A DNA stretch of 61,280 nucleotides from Psychrobacter sp. PG1 (GCF_014897815.1 NZ_JABUZG010000041.1:1-61280), one strand, 5' to 3'; counted from the first letter of the stretch, positions 1 through 9,990 are shown. The notes: a model not told the origin generated them from the sequence alone. Program-made: numbers and translations.

Positions 1-701
1 AATAGATATTGATGATAAATTCGTCTATGGGCATCTCATGACTCCGTTGTATTCTTGGTCGAAAACAATAGATTAGTGAGATGCTCTTCTTTTTTCAATC
101 ACTTTTGATGTTGAGAGTGGGGTATAAAATAGACAAATTGCACAGCAATAATAAGTTGCTTGCTAAGATTTTTACCAAAGAGTTTGTATTTTGCCGCATA
201 GTTCTGATGATATTTGATTAGGATTGCGTTACAATACCCTTAAACAGAGTCGGGAGTTTTAACTAAACATTACGCAAACATGTTTTTTTGTCAGCCGCCG
301 CTAGCATACGTCTATGGTCAGTACCTTTTTATGGCCCTATGGATATTGGTATCTATCTTCATTAGTACAGCATTTTTGGTAATAATGAAGATAAATACTT
401 CACCTCTTTAGATGTTTGATGCTCAAAAACGGCGCATCTTCTTATTCACCTTAATGATTTATTAACAATCCTACTATCGACCAGCTGTGAGTGTCGTGCG
501 TTTAAAACGCCTTTATGCCTCAATACCAGCTGATATAAAGCGAAAGCTTAGATTGATAGTTAATAATATTATGGTGATAAGCGAGCCAAAAAACAGCATG
601 TGCCGCGATTCTATTTTTATCTGACTATTACTTTTATGATGCAGATAGCGCGGAGAGTTAGTTAATTCTGTTGATAATTCGGGCTGTAAAGGAATCATCC
701 A
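1..701. other. Long leader upstream of ccoN, mostly non-coding
   Basis: No convincing complete gene is visible. Frame 2 is open from the window edge to a TAG at 74-76 (last residues read SWSKTID), so the tail of a plus-strand gene may enter from the left, but 24 residues are too few to identify it. The rest is AT-rich. A Shine-Dalgarno AAGGA lies at about 689-693, eight or nine bases before the ccoN ATG. A cbb3 operon is usually under Fnr/Anr control, but no good TTGAT-N4-ATCAA site was found; the best match (553-566) has 8 of 10 bases. Confidence 0.5.
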
Positions 702-2183
702 ATGAGTTTACAAAACACAGCAGTCGCCCCAGTTGACCGTGAGTACGAAATTACTATCGTAAGATTCTTTACGATAATGGCCGTGGTATGGGGCATCGTC
801 GGCATGAGTATTGGTGTGTTCATTGCTTCACAGTTAGCATGGCCATCACTTAACTTTGACATTCCATGGCTGACATTTAGTCGTTTAAGACCGCTACATA
901 CCAATGCGGTCATTTTTGCGTTCGGTGGCTCTGCCCTGTTCGCAACGTCTTACTATATTGTTCAGCGTACCTGTAAGACAAGGTTATTTGCTCCTTATTT
1001 AGCTTGGTTTACCTTTTGGGGTTGGCAAGCCGTTATCGTATCAGCGGTTATTACCCTACCTTTAGGTTTAACATCGACCAAGGAATACGCTGAGCTTGAG
1101 TGGCCAATCGATATTTTGATTGCCTTGGTATGGATCTCTTATGCCATTGTTTTCTTCGGTACGCTCATCAAACGTAAAACCTCACATATTTATGTGGCTA
1201 ACTGGTTCTTTGCAGCATTTATTATTACGATTGCATTACTGCATATCGTAAACAGCATGGCGATTCCTGTTAGCGCATTTAAGTCTTACTCGTTATTTGG
1301 CGGTGCGACTGATGCGATGGTGCAGTGGTGGTACGGACATAACGCGGTAGGTTTTTATCTAACGGCAGCTTTCTTAGGAATGATGTATTACTTCGTTCCA
1401 GTACAGATTGGTCGTCCTATTTATTCTTACCGTTTGTCTATCGTTCACTTTTGGGCACTTATTGCGTCATATATGTGGGCTGGTGGTCACCATTTGCATT
1501 ATTCAGCGCTTCCAGATTGGACGCAGTCTCTAGCAATGGTATTCTCAATCATCCTGTTTGCGCCATCTTGGGGTGGTATGATTAACGGCGTGCTAACACT
1601 ATCAGGTAGTTGGGATAAGTTACGTACCGATCCGATCATTCGCTTTATGATTGTTGCGTTGTCGTTCTATGCGATGTCGACCTTTGAAGGTCCAATGATG
1701 TCGATTAAGACAGTGAATGCGTTATCGCATAACACAGATTGGACAGTCGGTCATGTACACTCAGGTGCACTTGGTTGGGTAGGTATGATTACCATTGGTT
1801 CGCTATATGTACTGTTACCACGTATTTATAACAAACCTAAGATGTATTCTATCAGCTTAATCACCACGCATTTTTGGTTGGCGACAGCGGGTACTATTTT
1901 CTATATCGTATCTATGTGGATTTCAGGTATTGGCCAAGGTATGATGTGGCTGGCTACTAATCCAGACGGTACATTGGTATATAGCTTCGTTGATACAGTT
2001 GAGTTCTCACATTTCCCATATATTGGTCGTGCTTTTGGTGGCCTATTGTATGTATCGGGTATGTTTGTGATGGCATATAACGTTTATAAAACACTTAAAA
2101 TGCCAGAAGGTAAGCCTGTCGATATCGCAGATCCTACTGATCATGAACCTAGTGTTGATAAACCTTCAGCAGCTAACGTATAA
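702..2183 (+). CDS. ccoN: cbb3-type cytochrome c oxidase subunit I (CcoN)
   Basis: This is the catalytic, membrane-embedded haem-copper subunit of the high-affinity cbb3 terminal oxidase, which reduces oxygen to water and pumps protons at low oxygen. The 493-residue protein is hydrophobic throughout with about twelve transmembrane helices. Metal-ligand motifs are visible: GHNAVGF, GGHHLHY and the late TVGHVHSG segment carrying haem-ligand histidines. The length fits the family (about 475), with a short polar tail. It is first in the order ccoN-ccoO-ccoQ-ccoP with a 9-base gap to ccoO, so one transcript is likely. The start is supported by AAGGA upstream. The assignment is secure from motifs and operon context. 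Confidence 0.97.
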   Translation: MSLQNTAVAPVDREYEITIVRFFTIMAVVWGIVGMSIGVFIASQLAWPSLNFDIPWLTFSRLRPLHTNAVIFAFGGSALFATSYYIVQRTCKTRLFAPYLAWFTFWGWQAVIVSAVITLPLGLTSTKEYAELEWPIDILIALVWISYAIVFFGTLIKRKTSHIYVANWFFAAFIITIALLHIVNSMAIPVSAFKSYSLFGGATDAMVQWWYGHNAVGFYLTAAFLGMMYYFVPVQIGRPIYSYRLSIVHFWALIASYMWAGGHHLHYSALPDWTQSLAMVFSIILFAPSWGGMINGVLTLSGSWDKLRTDPIIRFMIVALSFYAMSTFEGPMMSIKTVNALSHNTDWTVGHVHSGALGWVGMITIGSLYVLLPRIYNKPKMYSISLITTHFWLATAGTIFYIVSMWISGIGQGMMWLATNPDGTLVYSFVDTVEFSHFPYIGRAFGGLLYVSGMFVMAYNVYKTLKMPEGKPVDIADPTDHEPSVDKPSAANV

Positions 2184-2192
2184 GGAGCGATC

Positions 2193-2831
2193 ATGTCTGG
2201 TACACCGCATGAAATTATTGAAAAAAATACAGGCTTGTTGGTTATCGGTATCGTTATTGCTATTAGCTTTGCAACGCTAGTCGAAATCGTACCATTGATA
2301 TATGACAACAAGGGTCCTGAAGAAGGTGGGGTGAATGCTCCCCTGCCCTCTATGCAGCCATGGACTGCACTAGAATTTGAGGGTCGTGACATCTATATTC
2401 GTGAAGGTTGTCACGTTTGTCATACTCAGATGATTCGTCCACTACGTGCTGAAGTTGAACGTTATGGACCTTACTCACGTGCTGCTGAATCTACGTGGGA
2501 TCACCCTTTTCTTTGGGGTTCAAAACGTACTGGACCTGATCTGGCACGTGTTGGCGGTCGTTATTCTGAAGACTGGCAAAAGCAGCATTTAATTGCGCCA
2601 CGTTCACTAGTACCTGAATCAGTAATGCCTGGTTTCCCGTGGCTTGCTACCAACGAAGTGAATGGTGAAAACGTTCAAACTAAAATGCGTCTATTCCGTG
2701 ATCGCTTTGGTGTACCTTACACTGAAGAAGATATCGAAGGAGCACCAGATGCTGTACTTGGTGCCACTGAACTTGATGCTTTGGTTGCTTATCTACAGCA
2801 ACTGGGCACCGCGATGGAAGGACAGCGCTAA
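2193..2831 (+). CDS. ccoO: cbb3-type cytochrome c oxidase subunit II (CcoO)
   Basis: This is the mono-haem cytochrome c subunit of the cbb3 oxidase. It passes electrons toward CcoN from the periplasmic side. The 212-residue protein has one N-terminal membrane anchor (about residues 14-38) and a single c-type haem motif CHVCH at about residue 73, followed by [13 protein letters not shown], typical of CcoO. Later [21 protein letters not shown] is also family-typical. The stop codon overlaps the ccoQ start (TAATG), indicating translational coupling. The upstream SD is AAGGAG in the short ccoN-ccoO gap. Confidence 0.97.
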   Translation: MSGTPHEIIEKNTGLLVIGIVIAISFATLVEIVPLIYDNKGPEEGGVNAPLPSMQPWTALEFEGRDIYIREGCHVCHTQMIRPLRAEVERYGPYSRAAESTWDHPFLWGSKRTGPDLARVGGRYSEDWQKQHLIAPRSLVPESVMPGFPWLATNEVNGENVQTKMRLFRDRFGVPYTEEDIEGAPDAVLGATELDALVAYLQQLGTAMEGQR

Positions 2832-3013
2832 TGGGTATTGGTGAATTACAAACAATTGCGACCGTTTCTGCCTTTGTTGCCTTCGTAGGTGTTGCATGGT
2901 GGGCGTATTCGCCAAAAAACAAAAAACGCTTCGAAGAAGATGCACAACTTGCGCTTGATGACGAGGATATAAAATCTCTGTCTGAAGAGCAGCGCAATAA
3001 GGATAAACGATGA
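2831..3013 (+). CDS. ccoQ: cbb3-type oxidase subunit CcoQ (small membrane subunit)
   Basis: This 60-residue protein has one membrane helix (about residues 8-26, ending WWAYSPKNKKRFEED) and a charged acidic tail, the usual layout of CcoQ/FixQ. It is thought to stabilise the CcoP-CcoNO interaction. Its ATG overlaps the ccoO stop by one base, and its own stop overlaps the ccoP ATG (ATGA), so the four subunits are translationally coupled. Identification rests on size, topology and position between ccoO and ccoP. Confidence 0.93.
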   Translation: MGIGELQTIATVSAFVAFVGVAWWAYSPKNKKRFEEDAQLALDDEDIKSLSEEQRNKDKR

Positions 3014-4146
3014 CATTTTTTTGGAGTTCTTGGATTACCATACTAAGTATCATGTGTTGGGCTGCTATCCTCGGTGTCTTACTAATGGTATTGAAGTACA
3101 AGCCAGAACTAGAAGATGACGGTACGACAGGCCACGCTTATGATGGTATCAAAGAGTACGACAAGCCATTACCTAAATGGTGGCTCGTGATATTTTTTGG
3201 CTCTATCGCTTGGGGTGTTGCCTATTGGGTATTTTTCCCAGGTATCTTCCCATCAAAATGGGAAGGTATTGCCACTGTAGAAGTCGATGGCGAAATTGTA
3301 CCGTGGACCTCTAAGAACGAGCTATATAGCGAGCTTGAGAGTAATAACAAAGTATTTACGGATAACTTTGAGAAAAACATTTTAGCAAAAGCGGATGCTA
3401 GTGGTGCGACACAGACCTTAGCGGCACTTGCTGAGTTACAGGCAACGATGCGCCGCAGTGAAACACCACCAGCAGATCTGCAAGCTCAAATTGACAAGAA
3501 AACTGCAGAGCTATCCCCTTATGTAGAAAAGCTTTCAGAAAATCCGAATGCTTTAAAAGTTGGTAGTCGTTTGTTCTTACAGAACTGTGCGGTCTGTCAT
3601 GGCTCTAACGCCAAAGGTGCGGTAGGCTATCCAAATCTAACTGACAATGACTGGTTATATGGCGGAGAAGCGTCAAACATTTTGACCACGCTACATAAAG
3701 GTCGAGTTGGTGGTATGGCTGCATGGCGTGATCAAATCGGTGAAGATGGGGTACGTGCGGTATCTGAATACGTGCTATCAATATCTGGCAACCAACCTGG
3801 TTACGAGCTTGATAAAGCTCAAGTCGCTCAAGGTGAGGCCATCTTCAATGAGCCGACTAACTGTGTACTTTGTCATGGTGCAGATGCAAAAGGTATGACT
3901 TCTACTGGCGCGCCAAACTTGACGGATGACATTTGGTTATATGGTGGTGATCGTGAGACCATCCGCGAAACCTTACGTTATGGTCGTGCTGGTGTGATGC
4001 CCGAGTGGGAAACCAAACTGGGTAATGAGCGTATTATGCTGCTTGCAGCTTATGTTTACTCATTATCAGACAAAACCCCTCAACCTGCTGCTAAAGCACC
4101 AACCGCTACTCAAGTAGCAACCACTGTAGAAACGACGGCTAACTAA
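3010..4146 (+). CDS. ccoP: cbb3-type cytochrome c oxidase subunit III (CcoP)
   Basis: This is the di-haem cytochrome c subunit, the electron entry point of the cbb3 oxidase. The protein has 378 residues. Two membrane segments occur in the N-terminal third (about residues 4-27 and 57-78), the second within the conserved WWLVIFFGSIAWGVAYW region. Two c-type haem motifs follow: CAVCH at about 193 and CVLCH at about 285, each in a cytochrome c fold with PNLTD and a distal Met. The Ala/Thr-rich C-terminus is probably unstructured. It is longer than many homologues (about 300) because of the linker around residues 110-175. It ends the operon and is followed by a strong terminator. Confidence 0.97.
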   Translation: MTFFWSSWITILSIMCWAAILGVLLMVLKYKPELEDDGTTGHAYDGIKEYDKPLPKWWLVIFFGSIAWGVAYWVFFPGIFPSKWEGIATVEVDGEIVPWTSKNELYSELESNNKVFTDNFEKNILAKADASGATQTLAALAELQATMRRSETPPADLQAQIDKKTAELSPYVEKLSENPNALKVGSRLFLQNCAVCHGSNAKGAVGYPNLTDNDWLYGGEASNILTTLHKGRVGGMAAWRDQIGEDGVRAVSEYVLSISGNQPGYELDKAQVAQGEAIFNEPTNCVLCHGADAKGMTSTGAPNLTDDIWLYGGDRETIRETLRYGRAGVMPEWETKLGNERIMLLAAYVYSLSDKTPQPAAKAPTATQVATTVETTAN

Positions 4147-4189
4147 TATTTAAAGATGGTTGTCATAGCATCAGTGGATAAGATTTGAT

Positions 4190-4223
4190 AAAGGGAGAAC
4201 TGTTATTGCAGTTCTCCTTTTTT
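4190..4223 (+). terminator. Rho-independent terminator after ccoNOQP
   Basis: A 9-bp GC-containing stem GGAGAACTG/CAGTTCTCC with a short loop is followed by a run of seven T, 40-75 bases after the ccoP stop. It separates ccoNOQP from ccoG. Confidence 0.9.
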
Positions 4224-4315
4224 TATAAATTCTTTAATGAGAGTTTATTAACTGCTACCGCATTATCAAAATTTGAGTAGTAAATGAAATGCGGTTTAAT
4301 ACTGCATATAGCACG

Positions 4316-4349
4316 ATCAATATATCGATCATTATGCTGATATATTGAT
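4316..4349. repeat. 11-bp perfect inverted repeat between ccoP and ccoG
   Basis: ATCAATATATC (4316-4326) and GATATATTGAT (4339-4349) are exact reverse complements separated by 12 bases. TTTTT follows a few bases later. It could be an operator for ccoG or a weak AT-rich hairpin; the sequence alone does not decide. The surrounding 4224-4625 spacer otherwise holds only the short ORF at 4396. Confidence 0.5.
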
Positions 4350-4395
4350 TGGTTTTTAAGATTATTACCCCATTTATAATAGGGAGAATGCTAAA

Positions 4396-4485
4396 ATGAC
4401 AGTACCTAAAAACCACTTATTAGTGGCGAATTTAGAAGATAGTCACCCATTCTCATTAAGCTATTTGCAATCGATCATTTGGTAG
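4396..4485 (+). CDS. Possible 29-residue small protein upstream of ccoG
   Basis: A short ORF starts at an ATG preceded by GGGAG with a 9-base gap, an unusually good ribosome site for a spacer. The peptide begins MTVPKNHLL and ends QSIIW. It has no transmembrane stretch and I do not recognise it. It could be a leader peptide or small protein, or chance. Only the ribosome site and its position just downstream of an inverted repeat argue for it. Confidence 0.2.
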   Translation: MTVPKNHLLVANLEDSHPFSLSYLQSIIW

Positions 4486-4625
4486 ATGGGTTAAAATATT
4501 TTTCTGTTCAATATTTTATCCGCTACTTACTGACATTGATAACATCACACACTCATACATCTGATGATTAAAGATGTTTGTTCATCATGCCAGCAAACTG
4601 ATTCTTTTTTAAAAGAGGCACGTTT

Positions 4626-6035
4626 ATGTCAGCACCACAACCCAATAAAATTCCTGTACAGCAAATTGACCTTGATGCGACCAAGCATCGAGTTCACCCT
4701 AGGTTTGTCACCGGTTTTTATCAAAACATTCGTGTCGTCACGATGTATGCGCTTTTAGCCGCTTTTCTGCTTTTGCCGTGGTTACGTTATAATGGTAGGC
4801 AAGCAATATGGCTTGATGTTCCGTCGCAGCATTACTATATTTTTGGCATGACTTTTTTGACCCAAGATTTTTACTTCATTGCCGCCTTTGCGATTATTGC
4901 CGCATTCACTTTATTCATGGTGACTGTGTATGCAGGGCGTGTTTGGTGTGGCTATGCCTGCCCTCAGACGATTTGGACACATCTTTATCAATATGTTGAA
5001 AAGTGGGTCATTGGTGATCGTAATAAGCGTATTAAGTTTGATAAAGAACCGATGAGTGCAAAAAAAGCCTTTAAACGTTCTTTGATATATTTTATTTGGT
5101 TAGTATTTTCAGTGATTACCGCGGCAACCTTTGTCAGTTACGTCGCTGGCACAGATTATTTATATCAAAGCTGGCAAACCATTGGTTTTATTCCTATTCC
5201 TGATTGGCCAACATGGGTATGGGTATCAATGTTTATCTTTACCTTTGCTACCTACGTCAATGCAGGTTATATGCGTGAGCAGATGTGTATCCAAATCTGC
5301 CCATACGGTCGTTTTCAAAGTGTCATGTTTGATAAAGATACGTTGGTTGTGTCTTATGATTATGAACGTGGCGAACCTCGCGGGGCACGTAAAAAAGGCA
5401 CCCATCCTGAACATTTAGGGGATTGTATCGAATGTACCATGTGCGTACAGGTTTGTCCGACTGGGATTGATATTCGAGATGGCTTGCAAGTTGGTTGCAT
5501 CCAATGTGCTGCTTGTATTGACGCTTGTAATGAAATTATGGATAAAGTCGGGTATCCACGTGGACTCATTCGTTATACGACAGAACGACAGTTGTCAGAA
5601 AAAGAAAATACCCGCGTCATCAGTCCACGTCTATTTGCTTATTTAGCCGTTATTACTATTTTATGTGGTGGCGTTATTTATGCATTGACGGACCGTGTAC
5701 CGTTAGAGATTGATATTCGCCGTGACCGTAATCAGTTGTCTTCAGTGAATAATCAAGGCATGATTGAAAACAGCTATATTGTCAAGCTGACTAATAAGAC
5801 ACAAGAGCCGCATACCTATACAATAACCCTTGCTCCACAAGAAGGTTTGAGCTTGGCGCTGCGATTCAACGATGTACCATTAGAAGCAGGTGAAAGCTTT
5901 GATATGCCTGTGAGTATTTATGGCGATCCTAAGGTCATCGATTTTGAACAAACATCAGTGACCCTAAATGTGACCAGTGAAGATGGTCAGTATAAAGTCA
6001 GTAAACAAAACGTATTTACTACTCAAGGGCAGTAG
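4626..6035 (+). CDS. ccoG: Cytochrome oxidase accessory protein CcoG (FixG/RdxA)
   Basis: This is a membrane iron-sulfur protein involved in copper handling during cbb3 oxidase assembly. The 469-residue protein has several membrane helices in the N-terminal half, the conserved WCGYACPQTIWTHLY segment, and a ferredoxin-like region with two cysteine clusters (CIECTMCVQVCP and CIQCAACIDAC) at about residues 270-300. A last membrane helix and a C-terminal Ig-like periplasmic domain follow (family PF11614 in FixG C-terminus). It sits directly after the ccoNOQP operon but behind a terminator, so it probably has its own promoter in the 400-bp spacer. Confidence 0.95.
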   Translation: MSAPQPNKIPVQQIDLDATKHRVHPRFVTGFYQNIRVVTMYALLAAFLLLPWLRYNGRQAIWLDVPSQHYYIFGMTFLTQDFYFIAAFAIIAAFTLFMVTVYAGRVWCGYACPQTIWTHLYQYVEKWVIGDRNKRIKFDKEPMSAKKAFKRSLIYFIWLVFSVITAATFVSYVAGTDYLYQSWQTIGFIPIPDWPTWVWVSMFIFTFATYVNAGYMREQMCIQICPYGRFQSVMFDKDTLVVSYDYERGEPRGARKKGTHPEHLGDCIECTMCVQVCPTGIDIRDGLQVGCIQCAACIDACNEIMDKVGYPRGLIRYTTERQLSEKENTRVISPRLFAYLAVITILCGGVIYALTDRVPLEIDIRRDRNQLSSVNNQGMIENSYIVKLTNKTQEPHTYTITLAPQEGLSLALRFNDVPLEAGESFDMPVSIYGDPKVIDFEQTSVTLNVTSEDGQYKVSKQNVFTTQGQ

Positions 6036-6062
6036 GTTTTTATAAGTGCTTGATAGCTTAGC

Positions 6063-6225
6063 TAGGGCGCGTCCTCATTTTAAAAATGGTAATAGAAATG
6101 CAATAAATGGCAGCTAAACTGGGAAAATAGTGCAGATAACATCTGTATATTAACCAGTAGTTTGGCAAAATTTAACCATTTTTAATCCATTTAGGTGCTT
6201 TCATTCAGACTGAGGATGCGCCCTA
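6063..6225 (+). mobile_element. Short inverted-terminus element copy A (MITE-like)
   Basis: This 163-bp non-coding element is flanked by TA on both sides. Its left end TAGGGCGCGTCCTCA and right end TGAGGATGCGCCCTA are inverted copies with one mismatch. The interior carries the block TTTGGCAAAATTTA followed by CCATTTTTAA, shared with copies B (33522) and C (57064). It lies between ccoG and the FixH-like gene, inside what would otherwise be a simple ccoG-fixH spacer. Confidence 0.8.
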
Positions 6226-6370
6226 GTATATAATTCTATATTTCACCTGTGAGTCAGTGGCTAGTAGGTGGACGATTTATCATTAAACTGGCAGCTGTTT
6301 CGTTGTCAGCTTATCCATTGATACAGTTTATAGATATCTGATAAACAGATATCTGATTAATAGGTATTTT

Positions 6371-6952
6371 ATGTCTACTCCAGCATCAAATTTTAAGCAT
6401 CAAGATACTCAGCCATGGTATAAGAATTACATGGTGGTTATTTTTGTTATTGGCATGCCAGCATTTGTCGTAGTGGCCTGTATCTTTTTTGTTTATTACT
6501 CTTATCAAATTCGGGATAGCGTGGTACGTGACGACTGGTATATGGATGGTAAGACGCTTTATCATGATGTGTCACGTGACAAACTGACTTATGACTTAGA
6601 TTTGCACGGCGAAATGCAGTTTGCAGATAATGGTGATGTTGTATTCTATCTAAATTATCCTGAACAGAGTCTGCAATCAGGTAAACTGCTGAATGGCAAT
6701 CCTCTGGCTTATCCTGAAAAACTAGATCTGTCTATCTCGCATGCAACCGACATTAAAAAAGATCATGATGTCGTACTTCAATATGTCGAAGGCAATAAAT
6801 ACAGTGCGCAGGTAGATATAGATCCTTTAAAAGCAAAATATTATCTACAAGTAAGTAGTGATGGTAAAGATGACTGGCGCATGCAAGATGTGGCGAAATT
6901 ACCACGTTCAAAAGTTAGCTTTGACCCATTACCTGTTTTTGCAGAAAGTTGA
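6371..6952 (+). CDS. FixH family protein
   Basis: This 193-residue protein has a short cytosolic N-terminus, one membrane helix (about residues 22-47, with VIFVIGMPAFVVVACIFFVYY in it) and a periplasmic domain, matching FixH/CcoH-like assembly factors of cbb3 oxidase. The W-Y-x-D-G-x-x-L pattern after the helix (DDWYMDGKTLYHDVSRD) is typical. It follows ccoG by 335 bases, the gap being occupied by a mobile element. The copper ATPase ccoI and ccoS are not in the window. The start ATG has no strong SD (TAGGTATTTT precedes). A terminator follows. Confidence 0.85.
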   Translation: MSTPASNFKHQDTQPWYKNYMVVIFVIGMPAFVVVACIFFVYYSYQIRDSVVRDDWYMDGKTLYHDVSRDKLTYDLDLHGEMQFADNGDVVFYLNYPEQSLQSGKLLNGNPLAYPEKLDLSISHATDIKKDHDVVLQYVEGNKYSAQVDIDPLKAKYYLQVSSDGKDDWRMQDVAKLPRSKVSFDPLPVFAES

Positions 6953-7005
6953 TTTTATAGAAACTACTTTTATAGACATTGTTAATATTCAATTTATTAA
7001 CACAT

Positions 7006-7043
7006 AAAAAACCAGCCATTTATCAATAATGAGCTGGTTTTTT
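7006..7043. terminator. Bidirectional terminator between fixH-like gene and ttcA
   Basis: AAAAAACCAGC (7006-7016) pairs with GCTGGTTTTTT (7033-7043). The A-run and T-run on opposite sides let it serve both the plus-strand fixH-like gene and the minus-strand ttcA. Confidence 0.85.
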
Positions 7044-7104
7044 ATACTAACGGTTTATGCTATTTTTTATAAATGTCACTTAATATTATCGAATAAGCGA
7101 ATCG

Positions 7105-8262
7105 TTAAATAACAGGATTTATTGTTGGAATTTTCTGATTCGTATGCTTATTTTCTGCTGAATTATCAGACTCTGTCGAAAGCAGCTTACTATCGAACTT
7201 CGGATTGAACGCTTGAGTTTTTGGCGATACAGGTAAGCCAATTTCAGCCAAGCTCTCGGTCTGCCCAGCTTGGATGTTATCCCCTTCAAACAAACGCTCA
7301 TTGTCATCACGATCAAGACTTAACTGCTCAAAATCAAACAATTCACGGTCTGCTAGTTGCGACGGTGCGACGTTTTGCATGGCTTTAAAAATAGAGGCCA
7401 AACGCTGCGGATGAGCATTATCCCATTCCCGCAACATATCGTTGATAATGGCTCTTTGTAAGTTGGTTTGGCTGCCACATAAGTTACATGGAATAATTGG
7501 AAATTCTTTTAAGCGAGCATATTCGATGATGTCTTTTTCTTCGACATAAGCCAGTGGACGAATAAGTAGGTTTTGCTTGTCGTCACTGAGCAATTTCGGT
7601 GGCATCGATTTAAGAGTGCCGCCATGAAATAAATTCAAAAAGAAAGTCGCCAACATATCATCGCGATGATGACCCAGCGCAATTTTGGTTGCGCCAATCT
7701 GCTTAGCAAAACCGTATAACGAGCCGCGGCGCAGACGTGAACACGCCGAGCAATAAGTTTTGCCTTCTGGCACCACGCTCTTAACGATACTATAAGTGTC
7801 TTTTTCTAAAATATAGTGGGCAATGCCCTGCTCGTTCAAATACGCTGGCAAAATATCTTCAGGATATCCGGGTTGTTTTTGATCGAGATTGACCGCGACG
7901 ATATCAAAGTTAATCGGCGCGATACGCTTGAGTAATAGTAAAATATCCAGCAAGGTATAGCTGTCTTTGCCACCTGAAACACAGACCATCACCACATCGC
8001 CGTCTTCGATCATATTAAAATCACGAATCGCCCATGATACTTGTCTACGCAGCTTCTTTTGTAGTTTACGGAACTCTGCTGATTCAGTAGACGCTGACGG
8101 TGCAGTAGCGATACTGTCTTCATTTGTATGATCGTCAGCAACATCCTCATATTCCATGCTATCACCATCAGTGTCCCAAGCATGATTATCCAAACCTGTA
8201 TCAGCTGACATATCATCGATTTCAGGCGTAATTTGTGGCGTAAACAAGGTTGCTGCGGTCAT
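7105..8262 (-). CDS. ttcA: tRNA 2-thiocytidine(32) synthetase TtcA
   Basis: This enzyme thiolates cytidine-32 of certain tRNAs using ATP and an iron-sulfur cluster. The 385-residue protein contains the PP-loop [14 protein letters not shown] at about 94-107 and two cysteine pairs, [10 protein letters not shown] and CNLCGSQ, that hold the cluster. [12 protein letters not shown] is also family-typical. It is about 70 residues longer than E. coli TtcA: an acidic N-terminal extension of roughly 65 residues and a polar C-terminal tail of roughly 60 residues after [11 protein letters not shown]. Both look disordered. It is transcribed away from queC. Confidence 0.95.
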   Translation of the reverse strand: MTAATLFTPQITPEIDDMSADTGLDNHAWDTDGDSMEYEDVADDHTNEDSIATAPSASTESAEFRKLQKKLRRQVSWAIRDFNMIEDGDVVMVCVSGGKDSYTLLDILLLLKRIAPINFDIVAVNLDQKQPGYPEDILPAYLNEQGIAHYILEKDTYSIVKSVVPEGKTYCSACSRLRRGSLYGFAKQIGATKIALGHHRDDMLATFFLNLFHGGTLKSMPPKLLSDDKQNLLIRPLAYVEEKDIIEYARLKEFPIIPCNLCGSQTNLQRAIINDMLREWDNAHPQRLASIFKAMQNVAPSQLADRELFDFEQLSLDRDDNERLFEGDNIQAGQTESLAEIGLPVSPKTQAFNPKFDSKLLSTESDNSAENKHTNQKIPTINPVI

Positions 8263-8629
8263 AAGTTACTCAATATCTTTACAAGGGAATTTTGCTAAAA
8301 AATGGAAGCATAAAGCCTTTAGCAAGGAAGTAATAGCACAGTGGCTCTAAAAGCAGCGATTATAACAAAATTTGCTAACAGATTGAAAAGATGAGAGTAA
8401 ACTATCAGATTAAATATTCAGTCTTTTTTATGGCTTAGCTTAAGGCATGCTGAACATTCGACCATAGCACTGCTAATAGCTCCACACTTTTATAAACAAA
8501 TTTCTCTTTTGAGCTGATTAAGGTTTCATATCGTATTTATAATGGCTTCGTGGTTCTGTAATGAGCGTATTTTTGCTAAAATAGGCGTTTTTCGCAAACC
8601 CATTTCGCAAACCAATAATAGATACCACT
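8263..8629. other. Divergent spacer ttcA / queC
   Basis: This 367-bp spacer should hold both promoters. A short direct repeat TTCGCAAACC occurs twice just upstream of queC (about 8591 and 8605). No preQ1 riboswitch could be recognised. Confidence 0.4.
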
Positions 8630-9409
8630 ATGACTAATGTTACTTCGCAAAGCGCCTCTAATAATCAAGCCTTCGATACTGACTTAAATGCTCTGCATAA
8701 AAGCCAAAATGCCGTTGTGCTACTGTCAGGCGGGCTTGATTCGGTGACTTGTTTGTATTGGGCCAAGGCACGTTATGCGTCAGTGACTGCGGTCAGTTTT
8801 AATTATGGTCAACGCCACAATAGTGAGCTGGTCGCGGCAAAAGCCATCGCTGAGACTGCAGGGGTCAATCACAGAATCATTGATATTGATATCGCTCAGC
8901 TTGGTGGCTCTTCGCTGACAGATCACAGTATGATTGTTCCTGATGGCGATACGGATAAATTCCCTAATAAAAAGCGTGATGAGATCGATAACGACGCTAT
9001 TCCTAACACCTATGTGCCTGCGCGTAATACGATATTTTTGTCTTATGCGCTAGCCGTTGCTGAAGTGACCGATGCCAATCATATCGTCATTGGCGTCAGC
9101 TCAGTCGATTACTCAGGCTACCCTGACTGTCGTCCAGAGTATATTGCCGCCTTCGAGCATATGGCCAATCTTGCCACCAAAGCGGGCGTTACCGGTCATC
9201 ACTTATCCATTCAAACGCCCTTACAGCAACTGTCAAAAGCAAAAACTATTGAGCTTGGATTGTCATTGGGCGTCGATTATGGGCAAACCATATCTTGCTA
9301 CCAAGCCGATGCACAAGGTCTTGCTTGCGGTGTATGTGACAGCTGTGCCTTACGCCGTCAAGGATTTGCTCAGGCGGGCATCACTGACCCAACCCATTAT
9401 CAATCTTAG
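8630..9409 (+). CDS. queC: 7-cyano-7-deazaguanine synthase QueC
   Basis: QueC converts 7-carboxy-7-deazaguanine to preQ0 with ATP and ammonia in the queuosine pathway. The 259-residue protein has the N-type ATP pyrophosphatase loop [15 protein letters not shown] at about 33-47, the [14 protein letters not shown] signature, and a C-terminal zinc site with [28 protein letters not shown] cysteine spacing. The partner enzyme QueE is encoded 45 kb away at 54340, so the pathway is split. The N-terminus is about 25 residues longer than the core; no clear SD precedes the chosen ATG. Confidence 0.96.
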   Translation: MTNVTSQSASNNQAFDTDLNALHKSQNAVVLLSGGLDSVTCLYWAKARYASVTAVSFNYGQRHNSELVAAKAIAETAGVNHRIIDIDIAQLGGSSLTDHSMIVPDGDTDKFPNKKRDEIDNDAIPNTYVPARNTIFLSYALAVAEVTDANHIVIGVSSVDYSGYPDCRPEYIAAFEHMANLATKAGVTGHHLSIQTPLQQLSKAKTIELGLSLGVDYGQTISCYQADAQGLACGVCDSCALRRQGFAQAGITDPTHYQS

Positions 9410-9645
9410 TGAATGATAGAATTGCACTTGCATGAAAGCGTGATAGCAATCAACATTAGCGAAACATTCGCTTGCATTAACACAGCACACCGCCGTTGTA
9501 TTTTAACTCACATACTTGTTATGGTATGAGCGATTGCATTTATCACAAGATATAAGTAACCACATTAGTCAACGAACTATGAGTACTTTTGCTTGACTTT
9601 GAGTACAAAATTTAGAAAATTGATGTTACCCGTAAGAGGATATTT

Positions 9646-9975
9646 ATGAAGTTGTTGCCATTATTACCCCTAGCTTTAGCTGCCATTTTTGTGATGCCAC
9701 AAGCAAACGCTGCCGATATTAAGCAAAATAACATCAATACCTGCGTTAATGGTGCGGTCAAATATAAAGTCGCTGACAAAGGCGATGCGACCAAACTATG
9801 CAATTGCACTATTGGTGTGCGTAGCAACATGACCATCGGTCAGATGTGGGAAATTGAGAGCTATGCTCAAGACAAAAAAGATCCTTCTGGACTGCCTTAC
9901 GTCAAAAAAATGCAAAAAGATTTGCAGCAATGCACTGTTGGCTTAGATTTAAAACAGCCACAAAAACCAGCGTAA
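9646..9975 (+). CDS. Small secreted protein with four cysteines, unknown function
   Basis: This 109-residue protein has a clear Sec signal peptide (LLPLLPLALAAIFVMPQANA then AD) with cleavage near residue 23. The mature part of about 87 residues has four cysteines (NTCVNG, LCNC, QQCTVG), suggesting two disulfides in the periplasm. An AAGAGG Shine-Dalgarno precedes the ATG. It stands alone between queC and a strong terminator. I do not recognise the family. Confidence 0.75.
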   Translation: MKLLPLLPLALAAIFVMPQANAADIKQNNINTCVNGAVKYKVADKGDATKLCNCTIGVRSNMTIGQMWEIESYAQDKKDPSGLPYVKKMQKDLQQCTVGLDLKQPQKPA

Positions 9976-9990
9976 TACACATCTCGTTTG

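Noticed and set aside
553..566. Possible Fnr/Anr box TTGAT-AGTT-AATAA upstream of ccoN
   Set aside because: Only 8 of 10 positions match and it lies about 140 bases from the start codon in AT-rich DNA where such matches are expected by chance.
513..698. 61-residue minus-strand frame in the ccoN leader
   Set aside because: No ribosome site, composition not coding-like, and it overlaps the ccoN ribosome-binding region.
8540..8629. preQ1 riboswitch before queC
   Set aside because: The conserved preQ1 aptamer segments were not recognised; only a short direct repeat TTCGCAAACC is present.
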